Shown here: piece after piece, positions 55,301-64,000 of the stretch
How positions within the stretch are numbered: the first letter of the stretch is position 1
Layout: the number at the start of each line of letters is the position of its first letter
Origin: Baylisascaris procyonis
Taxonomy: Eukaryota; Nematoda; Chromadorea; Rhabditida; Ascarididae
NCBI GenBank assembly: GCA_037389465.1
Contig: JAZARR010000067.1
Span: 1-64,000, forward strand
Direction of reading: 5' to 3'
DNA length: 64,000 bases
Position numbers and translations under genes: made by a program
The notes under the pieces: generated by a model
Seen by the model: the letters and a program-made list of their open reading frames with translations, nothing else
Database searches by the model: none
What the model was told of the DNA's origin: nothing

Positions 55301-58300
55301 CGATTCTATATCTATGACTATAATATGCAAATTTTTTGGACATTATTTGCGTGGTTCATTGAAGAGATCAATGTTTGCCGCATCAAGTGGCGTTGATGAT
55401 CGGGTATGTTGCACTTTTAACCAACAAAAATATTCGATGTTTAGCCGATTGGGGTAGCATTAGATGAGGCAGCGCTTTTTGAAAGTGCCAATTTGGTTGG
55501 AGTTATTAAAAAATGAAATAGGAATTAGAAAAAAACTAGTAGATTTAATGTTTAAAATGGTGTAATGTATAACATAGTCTCTTATCGAGAAATTTTTTGC
55601 TAGAATATTTTCCGAATAATGATATTTAAATATTTAAAATATTTAAATAAAATGGTGTTATCGATGATAGCAATTGGCACAAAGTCTGCGAGCCATTTTT
55701 TTAGAAGAATTGCAAAAAAAAAAAAAAAATGAAATATCTGATTGGCGATGTAAAGCTTCATAGTCGGCCATTTTCTGAAGGGATTTGGATGGGTATTAAA
55801 TGAACTTGCGCGTGCAATGTCGAAGTTTATTGTCATATAGGAGGGTGTATTATGAGTCCTCTTTTTTGCTTTTCTTCTATGGACGTTAGTTAGAAGAGAA
55901 GCAAACAGTTGTGATAGACTGACACATAGATTGGTTGGCAATAAACGTATAGATGCGTGGTAGCTACTGGTTCGTGTATTAGTAGCTATCAATAGATGTT
56001 TGATCTTAAGCAAATAGAGGTGATACGGTTTGCCTCGGACGTTTTTCTTTATGCTAACTAGTTCCTTAATGATGCATTGTTTCGTCTGCAGTTGAGAAAA
56101 AAGATGTGCTTATTTCTCTTCTTATATAGTAAAGACATAATTTGTTGCGACCTTGGTTGATAATTTTTTTATCATCCTATCTTAGATGGTCATTTAAAAA
56201 ATTTTGGGAAGTTTTTTTTTGATGCTGGTTCCACGGAGACACGAATGTTTTTTGTTTGAATGATTTGATAAATTTGAGTATTGGATTGTTACGTAATGAA
56301 TTTTGATTCATTCCTTTTCAGCCACTCTCACACACTTTCTCTCTCTCTCACTTCCCTTTCCCTTTCCCTTTTTCTCCTTTCTTTGTTTTCTCTGTCTTTC
56401 CTTGCCACTTCCTCCCTCTCACTCTCTCATCCGCTTCGATATAGTTGTTGCTGAAGGTGATGCCGAAGTAGATATGCAGTAGTGAAGGTCATTCAACGAT
56501 TTAACCTTTTTTTTTGTTTAAAGATGGCTCATAAAACTTTTCAGTGAGCACTATTCAGGTATGTGTTGGGTACGACTAGAATTTATGCATAAATCACTTC
56601 CGACTCACAATGATTCCTAAAGGAGGGAATTATTGTAAAAAATGGAGAGTAGAAAGAAACATATTACCTAAATGAGATTGTATTTAATTATAATTAAGCA
56701 GTTTTCTTCCTACTTAAAAATTTTTTTAAAAATATTACTAAGTAAACAAAAAATTATATTTTTTGATTAAGTGAAATGAGTTACTTAGAAGTGAAACTTT
56801 TACAAAAATGTAAGCCAAATGTTTTATAATTCTCATATTTTTCAACAATATTTTTTCCTTTTTTTTTTCTTATTTGTTCTCCGTTCATAGTCATATTTCG
56901 CCGTCTTTCCAGTCGTTTTTTTTTTTTTTCAACTTTGGGTGATGTTATGATCAAATCAGTTAGATCATGAGTGTAATTCTTGCAAGCGTAGATCTGCAAA
57001 GTAGATAGTTGTCAACTATAAAATTATATATAAGGGAACGAATCAATAAAGATTGATTGGCACTTCTATCGACACTGAGTGTAGATAAAAGGCAAACGTT
57101 CTTGATGGATGCTTCATTTTATAGTTTCTGTTCGTTATCACTTGAGTGGTCTTTCGTTGGCGTCGATGTACTTCAGAGGGATTGGTGTAATATTTTGCTG
57201 TTAAGTATATCATCGTATGCATCATGATGCTATTTGAATGGTGGAGAAATTTGATTTTTTTTTTAACTTTTGCAAGTAGATTTACATAGATAGTTTGACT
57301 TGGAGTTCTTTTATGTTGACCTTTGACATCTCGAGTTTTTTAACACGTTGGAATGTTTTGTAAAGGTGGCGCAAATGTCTGAAATGGAATTGTGAACATT
57401 AAATTGGAGCGGCTAATTTTTATCGAAAATACTAGAGCATGTTTAAGGAGTTAAACAAAAAAATAGGTGAGAACTTTGGAAGCTTGCATGTTTAAATGAT
57501 GGTGATATAATATTTTAGTTTCATCTAACGTTGACCAACTAGATTATGTATTATATTGTGTAACATCTGCTTATATTTCAGCTATGAGGATCGGTTGACG
57601 GATGAGTATGTAATATTTGCCGTTCTTTTTTTTTCAAATTGTATTAAAAGGCAATATGGGAGGATGCTAGCGGAAGGATTATGCGAGTGTCGAATATCAT
57701 TCTTAGTAATAGCAGTTGATGATAGATTATTGTATCAGCGAAATTTTGAAGGAAAGGCGCTTCGAAGAAGACATACTTGAGCTATGTTTGCTTTCAATCG
57801 GCATTAGTCATAGTAAGAGGGTGTATCTGTTCCTATCGGTGTGCTTTGCTATTACTCATGTTTGCCACTTCTGTTCCTTTTTTTGCTTTTTTTTAGCATT
57901 TCTTGTTTTGTTTTACTGGTGCTTTCTTGGAAGCCAAGTGACTTCAAGTGGAACGTTAGAACAAATGTGTGTGTTTTTACATCTCAAAAGGTAGACTGAT
58001 GTGCTTTAAGAGCGTAGGTGGAAAGTTTTTCTGGTGGGCTAAGCGACGTTGGATCTTAGTTTCGGAGAAGTGGGGGTGTGCGGTATCTATCTTATATTAT
58101 TTTTAGTCTTTTTTTTCTTTTTACTTTATCAACTTATATTAGGTTTGGATTTTGAACCAATTCGATAAAAGTTTACATTAACCTAGGCATATTTATATGG
58201 GTACTAATTATAATTTGTAATATTCGTTTCTAGTGGAATGCAAATAGTTGATTGCTTAAGCGTAGTAATAGTTTGAAAAGCATTAGCTATGAACAGTTAA

Positions 58301-61300
58301 TGCTTTATGCAGCATTTAGCAGTATGTATATGTGTGCATATTTTTTATGGCTTGATACACTTTGATTCTCTAAAAATCTGGTGATACTCATATCCATTTT
58401 CTCGATTCCTTTTTATATTGGTGTCATTTTCACGATACGAGTCTATTCTCTCTCTATATTTTCCCTCTCCCTCTCTCTTCCTCTTTTTCGAAATTTCTCG
58501 TCAATGAAGTTTGTCTATATGTCTGTTGTTTGCACAAATATCAATGTTTATTGAGTTGCTTTACCAATCGGCTTCACACTACAAGCTTATTGGTGTGTGG
58601 CATCGTCTTTCTGAGTGCTCATTTCGACTCGCACGAAAGATTTGTATTGGTGTGTGACACATTGATTGTTCTTTCGATGTGTGTTATGTGCATTGCAAAA
58701 CTAAATTATTGAAATAAAAAGCAACGGGGCCAATATTTCCTACTCTATATTTATTTTCATTGATCTCAGACTATACTTCGGAAACAGTTTTTATTTTTTT
58801 TAATGATATATAGAAAGGTTATTTATTAAAGACGTAATGTCAGAGAGTTATTTGTTAAGGATATACGTATGGAGATTAGTGTTTGCAGTTAGCGCATACG
58901 CAACAAAGTGGCTATTCTTATTGAACTTTATTATTAATCGGAAGTAATTAATCGGTGTTTCAAAAATTGCTTATTAGATTATCTAGGTTGATGATGAAAA
59001 AGTAGATTTGGGAAAAGAAAATGACTGAAGATTTGACAGAAATAAAAGTCTTTGAAAAAAGATTTATTTATTTCTTATAGTATTCTGCGGTTTTATTTTT
59101 GGGAAAGGTGACTCATAATCTTTTAGGTTGTCAAATATCGTTCCAGGAATTGTGGACATTTTAAAATTTCGTTTGAATGGATAATGATTGCAGCGATGTC
59201 ATATCATCTGTTGTTTGATGTGTCTGTCATAAATGATGCAAAGGCGAGAGTGCTTTCAATGATGTGTCGGCTAGGTGACTTGAATTTTGACTGCTGCGAA
59301 TGGGGTTTAACGTCAATCCTATTGTGATATGCTGATTTCAACCTATTATAGTAGCTATTCACAATGAATGACAAAGCAAAGCCGCGATGATGAAATAACA
59401 TGGTTTTCGGTTGTTTTTTTTTTTAAATCAGCTAAGTAGTATGCCACGTATGGAATTAACAACCTTTATTCCTTTGATTATCGATCGCGGCCCCTACACG
59501 TGAAGTGGTGATTATGGCTGAATCAAACCTAGATCTGGTATGAAACAGTAAGACGCTTTATCCAATTAGCCATTTGTTGCCCTTTTTCGTTGACGTGGCA
59601 TTGTAATATCGTATTTGATTTATTGAATATAAAAATGATTCGTTTATTTATTAATCGATTTTGTCGTGAATTTTAGACTAGAATTTTAGATCTTTCGAGT
59701 TATTGTTCAACTCATGTTCGATTATTTCCCGGTTCTTCCGGTTCCATTGAATTTGTAGATGTTTTGGAGGGCCAGTTAAGAGGGGAGGGAAAAGTGGATC
59801 GGTTGAGGGATGATAAGGGGAAGGGAAATGGTGATGCTTCACGTAGTTATGGAGTCGTTTTGAGAAATTGAAAATTGAAGTACTCAGTGAGCAGGAGTAT
59901 TTAATGGTTTGGCCATTGTTCGGCTAGGCACCACCTATTTTGAAGGAATATTTTCAAAAATAAAAGAGTGGTTGCGCAAATTCCGCGTTATATTTGGGAA
60001 GATAGTGAGATTAATTATGCCTCTCAACAACTTCAAATATTTCTGCTTCTTGATATACATGATTTTGTTTTTTCTCCTAACTTCTGTAACTTTTTCGGGA
60101 AAAGTTTGGGGATGGAAGAGAGGGGAGAGGGTGGCGGAGAAAAGGTTTTATGTTCGGTGTGATTTGTCTCATATCAGTTGCGCAACGTATACTCAGTGAA
60201 GCAAAATAAATATTATTCAGTTGGATGTTTGCTAAGAGGGGAACAATGTTTGAATTTATGAATGCATTATATGAATACTTATAGGGATCGCAGGATAGTG
60301 GGAGAGCGACAGGGGGCTTAGCCTCGTCGATGAGTCCAGCAGATGAGGCTGGACAAGATGGCGAAATCCGACATATGTATGAGTTCGAGATACCCAACTC
60401 ATTGGTCGGACTCATCATTGGAATCAAAGGAAAGACAATCAAGGTCAGTTCCTTTAAATTGGACCCTAAAAATAGGGGCCTTGGGAAGGAGGGGCTCCAG
60501 ACATATGGGGTTTGAGCTAGGTGAAAGAGGAACGATCGAGTATTTGAATAAGCTATGCTTAGCTTCTTACACAGGCTTCCTAAAAACTTTGTATTTGTGT
60601 ATATTTTGTTGTAATGTGAAGTTTTGATATATTTCTTTCTGGGATTTGAAGGCTCAGTTAGTGAGGTAATTAAAAATTTCAACTAACTGGCGTACGGTTT
60701 CCATAAGTTAACGATAGTGGTATCGATCAATGCCTCCAGTTGTTTTTGTTATTGAAGAGCGAGTGCAAGAGAGCGCAATGTTTACATTGCAGTCGAGTAC
60801 CCACAGCAGTTTGTTGTAAACTTGGGATTTCATTCCTCATTTTAGTCTACGAAACTATGAAAGAGCCATCAAATTTGATTGATTTGAAGTGGAAATTTTG
60901 TAAAATTTTGAGTTATTTTATTCAGTTTACTAATTTTAAATATTAACATCAAAAACATTAGACCTATTAGATTGATCGAATAGGAGCGATTGTTCCCACA
61001 AAGTCATTAAGACTGCAGAGGAAATAAGATCGAAAGATAATCCATCGATGTGTTTTTTCACTGAACAAATAGAGCAAAATGAATTTCAGGAGCTTTGCAC
61101 AAGGACGAATGTGAAGATGATCATTCGTCCTCACCATACTGCGAGTAAGGTAGGTAATGAATTCGATTTGCATATGATTCTTTCTAATTTTTGCTTTAAT
61201 TTTTTCAGTAATTTTTCAAATTTCTCGTTTTTTTTTTCTCAGGGGATGGGTGTGATATTTTTCGTTCTTTATCCATAGATTAGCTGTCATTCTAGTTAAT

Positions 61301-63628
61301 GATTATGTTATGTTTATAATTTTAAGTTTTTTTAAATATTCAGATATATAGCAGCTGAATATTTCAGTTTTCAGTCATCATCTCTTGAAAGCTATTCGAT
61401 ATGTTCTTAGCTCTCGATCGGTGTTCTTTAGGAAATTGTTTACTTGAATGATATATCAAAGTTAATGGGACAGTGTTCGTGTATTAGTAGTATTTACGCA
61501 ACGATTATGATTTATGCAAGTTTCCAGTATTTTAGATGGATACTCATCAAATTTGTACAGTGGAAGGACCTCGTGATAACATCAATAGATGCCTCCAAAT
61601 GTTGCGACGTCGTTTCCCAGCGAATCGTTTTCCGGAATTGAATCTTGAGCCGGTATTGCCACCACCAATTCCTTCGCCGGCTGCCGAATTATTTGGCACA
61701 CAACCGACGCAGGTTTTTTTAAAATTTTTTATTGTATTTGCATAATGCTGCTTTGTTTTCTCTTGCTTGTATTGGGCAAGGTACAGCTGTGTGTCATTCA
61801 ATCTTGATAGTGAAGAAATTCCCTTCTCAGCGCTCCGGTTCCCTGGATGCTTTTAGGAGGGAAACTAAGCAAAAGGAAATGGTTTTCTTATGAGGAGGAG
61901 AATTTTTTTTGGAAAAATATATAATGAAAATATAACAAGTACGCAATGAAAATAACAAAGCCCCAGATTGCCGAGTATTATTCTGTGCTGTTCTCTTTTT
62001 TTGAAGTGGGCGAAAATTGTACATCAAAATAAGGTAAGACCTAGAAATTTTTTTGGGAAGGGAGGGGAGGATAAAGGGGGAGCGGTGCCTTCATATGATC
62101 CTTTTTTTTTGGTCGTCTTTCTTTTATTCCTCCAATTACTGTATTGGATTAAAGAAATAAGGCTTTTCTGTCCAACGGCGATTGTTTGCTTTGTTTTTTA
62201 TTGTATTCGCCAATAATATCTGCTCTTTCAGTTGACATTGCCAGAAGGCATTCGTTGTCAAGTAACGGTCTCATCGATGGTCGATGCGGGGCATTTTTTT
62301 GTGCAACAAATCACACACCCCTCGTTTGCATCATTGCAGCGGCTCGACTATTACATGTTGGCAATCTATAGCCAGACTACCGGCATTCCTGATCTGCCAA
62401 GACCGTGCGAAAGTAAATCGTACTTCATGTTTATCTGATCGTGATCCTTTTTTTCTGAATTAGGAATGGGCTGGAGGCGAAGTCAGAGAGCCTCAGTCTA
62501 CCTCGTGGACTTGAGGCTTTGCTGTTTATTATCCCTGTGGCAATGTTTTAAATTTAGCGATCGTCTAGGTTTATACATCTAGGTTTATCGATGTTTTTTG
62601 TGTTTATTTTGGCTTTCTGATATTCTAACATGCAATAGTGAAAAACTTGTATTTACAGGGAATTGATTGTTAAGCTGATGTTCTCGTTAAATGTAATTCC
62701 TGACTTCCCATGTTAGATTATCAGAGGTTGTTAGTTTTTATGCAAATGAAGGCAGTATGTATTCAGTGGTTTTTGTGAAGAAAATGTTCAACTGTGGAAT
62801 ATGAGTCATTCGTTGTGGCTTTCATGGTGACGATTAGCACTTTGCACTATCATATTTGCGCTAGAATCAATGTTTCAGTTAATGCGGCAATTAGATTAAT
62901 ATGTTCAATTTGAATTCTTTGGTATGTCATTAAGGGAATTCCCCCCTCTCTCTCTCCTCTTTTCCCTTCTTCCTTCCTTCCCAATCCTTTCGCTTCCTTT
63001 ACATTTCCATTCTCGGTATTTCTCCTCACTTTCCCGTATTCATCCTATCGCCTCACCAATTTTTTTTCGTTCAGATATGTTACATTGCAGTTTTTCAAGC
63101 GCCATTTTCGTTTAAGAAAAACGTCTTTTTCAATGATTTTTTGCAAGTGCACCATCAAAGGCATTCTTAGCCACGTTGCTGTTCATTCATCAATTTCTTT
63201 GTGATGGTGCTTGATTTTGAATACCCCATTGATAGCTCCATCCTGCGTTGATTCATATTTTTTCTTTCTCTTCACTCTCAATGCAAACACCAAAAGAATT
63301 GTTCATGTTCCATCCCAACTTTTGGATAGAGGGGCGGATAGATTCCCTTTCTATGTTTGTTGATGTTGAAGAATCTTGAGTTGCCATTTGTAAAATTTTA
63401 CAAAAGCAGTGGGGAGGAATTATCGCTACATTAAGTTGCATGTAGGCACGTTGAAGGGAGTGAGGTCTAGTTGATTTCAGCGGGATTATTGTGTGTGGCA
63501 CCAGCCTCTGGTGGTTGGTACCGTGCGGTGACAGTCATTTATTATGAAGACCAAGATGAGGTGTTGGTGCGTTTCGTCGATTATGGTGGCTATTCGCGGA
63601 TACCACGGGCCGATCTTCGTCAAATCAG
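46334..63628 (+). CDS. AKAP1: AKAP1 (A-kinase anchoring protein 1; KH and Tudor domains), 3' end outside window
   Basis: The firm exons are 48178-48270, 48668-48796, 49445-49690, 54786-55012, 60285-60443, 61090-61149, 61536-61712, 62232-62412 and 63481-63628. Exon 1 starts at ATG 46334 and ends at 46436 or 46486. Exon 2 ends at 47342 and starts at 47213 or 47218; the 46436/47218 pair keeps phase. Probable small linker exons are 51624-51680, 52798-52836, 53373-53441, 54099-54135 and 55365-55403. Residues 13-33 form a hydrophobic segment ending in FIRRQ, matching the N-terminal mitochondrial/ER anchor of AKAP1. The linker is acidic and Ser-rich. The KH domain comes from 60285-61712 (IPNSLVGLIIGIKGKTIK with its GIKG loop, then ICTVEGPRDNINRCLQML). 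The Tudor region follows (DAGHFFVQQITHPSF, SGGWYRAVTVIYYEDQDEV, RFVDYGGYSRIP), colinear with vertebrate AKAP1. The family tethers PKA and binds mRNA at the mitochondrial surface. The frame ends in phase 2 at 63628, so at least one more exon lies to the right. The PKA-binding helix is not certain; see 57582-57820. Confidence 0.9.
47006..47019. repeat. Poly-G run
   Basis: Fourteen consecutive G on the sense strand of AKAP1 intron 1. Confidence 0.9.
47663..47824 (+). other. G-run clusters with G-quadruplex potential in an AKAP1 intron
   Basis: Four or more G-runs lie within 47663-47689 (GGGGGAGGGGGGAGGGGGAGG), and a second cluster at 47805-47824 contains an unbroken run of about 12 G. A third lies at 49181-49205. 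All are on the coding strand, so they would be present in the pre-mRNA. Quadruplex formation is inferred from the pattern only. Confidence 0.5.
53801..53829. repeat. (GT)n-type microsatellite
   Basis: TGCGTGCG-flanked GT run of about 29 bp in an AKAP1 intron. Confidence 0.85.
57582..57820 (+). CDS. Candidate pair of exons (possible AKAP1 PKA-binding helix or nested gene)
   Basis: Two adjacent open pieces with splice-like borders are 57582-57609 (after TATATTTCAG, before GTAATA) and 57716-57820 (after TAATAGCAG, before GTGTAT; an alternative end is 57811 before GTAAGA). They join in phase to give YEDRLTDEY followed by IDYCISEILKERRFEEDILE and a hydrophobic LCLLSIGI. The spacing of hydrophobic residues would allow an amphipathic helix, the form of PKA regulatory-subunit anchors. 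The entry phase (2) does not match the preceding AKAP1 exon, which ends in phase 0, so membership in AKAP1 is unproven. Confidence 0.3.
59514..59573 (-). pseudogene. tRNA-Arg-like fragment, probably a pseudogene or SINE piece
   Basis: On the minus strand, TGGCTAATTGGATAAAGCG at the 5' side closely resembles the D-arm and A-box of tRNA-Arg, and GGTTTGATTC about 30 bases later resembles a B-box. The acceptor and T-stems do not pair and the anticodon loop is too long, so it cannot be a working tRNA. Confidence 0.25.
62938..63020. repeat. CT-rich tract
   Basis: CCCCCTCTCTCTCTCC followed by TTCCTTCC-type repeats in the last AKAP1 intron seen. Confidence 0.75.
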
Positions 63629-64000
63629 GTTTGTCCTTTTTTTGTGGGGGAGGGGTGCACATTTCGTTGCATTGTTGAAAGGTTCAATCGTATGATCGTT
63701 TGTTTTCTTTCCATATGGAAATTCGTTAATTGCTTCATCACTTTTAGATTTATTATAGATTAAATTTTGTAAGGTTACTTCGAAGCATTTTATGTAGACA
63801 TTTCGATAAGGAAGTTGGATGAAAAAGAGCTAACCAAGTTGTGCTCGACCTAGCTTTTCAAATTTGTCTAACCTTTCGAGATGGTATGAACATTTAAAAC
63901 TGTTTTCGCATATAGGCATTAGATGCTTCGGATGTAGGAATTGAGATGAGGTCATGGGCAGATTGAATCTTTTTAAAGTTCCAGTCTAAAAAAACTTTCG
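63629..64000. other. Start of an AKAP1 intron running off the window
   Basis: It begins with donor GTTTGT and soon has a G-run (GTGGGGGAGGGG, about 63641-63654). The expected next Tudor-domain residues are not found before 64000, so the following exon is outside the window. Confidence 0.6.

Larger units (their letters stand above)
49691..60284. other. AKAP1 linker region, mostly intronic
   Basis: This 10.6-kb stretch separates two firm AKAP1 exons. It contains one long Pro-rich exon (54786-55012; PPLLPVPTHIPPPPMPAG) and several small candidates. The chain 51624-51680, 52798-52836, 53373-53441, 54099-54135, 54786-55012, 55365-55403 keeps phase throughout. The remainder is AT-rich with CT tracts, a GT repeat and a tRNA-like fragment. 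Confidence 0.45.

Noticed and set aside
55600..56013. Minus-strand open frame of 137 codons
   Set aside because: No domain, no splice logic, includes a poly-lysine/poly-T artefact region, and lies inside an AKAP1 intron.
60077..60682. Long minus-strand open frame (about 200 codons)
   Set aside because: It lies opposite the AKAP1 KH exon and flanking intron; the plus strand encodes a clear KH domain with splice sites, so the minus frame is a shadow.

Overview
The window looks like nuclear DNA of a nematode. It is AT-rich, has long non-coding stretches and (AT)n and minisatellite repeats, and its short exons are bounded by GT...(C/T/A)AG introns with TTTTCAG-like acceptors. The recognisable families are animal ones: AKAP1, the S6KL/RSKR kinase, a PP1-type phosphatase and a classical tyrosine phosphatase. 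The last two belong to families that are strongly expanded in nematodes. A spirurid or filarial-type genome is my guess only; no rRNA, mitochondrial or species-diagnostic sequence is present. I saw no operon, bacterial gene, CRISPR array or intact transposon.

Layout. (1) At 122-226 (+) there may be the last exon of a gene entering from the left. (2) At 2089-1415 (-) lies an intronless 224-codon ORF with two tandem PB1-like units and a short C-terminal coiled coil; I do not recognise it as a known protein. (3) At about 7026-3430 (-) is a PP1-type Ser/Thr phosphatase in eight exons. (4) At 26305-9240 (-) is an AGC-family kinase in twelve phase-consistent exons (620 codons), which I identify as the S6KL (fly) / RSKR-SgK494 (vertebrate) orthologue. 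One 10.1-kb intron (14578-24725) carries a 44-bp minisatellite. (5) At 34509-27606 (-) is a classical single-domain protein tyrosine phosphatase. (6) At 34510-46333 is an 11.8-kb divergent intergenic region with repeats, a mobile-element-like tail and two GC-rich patches. (7) From 46334 (+) to beyond the right edge is an AKAP1 orthologue: N-terminal membrane anchor, acidic linker, KH domain and Tudor domain. Its last visible exon ends at 63628 in mid-codon.

Function. Four adjacent genes encode protein-phosphorylation machinery: a tyrosine phosphatase, a Ser/Thr kinase, a PP1 phosphatase and an A-kinase anchoring protein. Mammalian AKAP1 tethers PKA, PP1 and a tyrosine phosphatase to mitochondria. 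Whether this adjacency has any functional meaning is open.

All exon models were read by eye from splice sites, frame and family similarity. The kinase model closes without a phase conflict. The PP1 5' end, the PTP N-terminal region and the AKAP1 linker are less certain.
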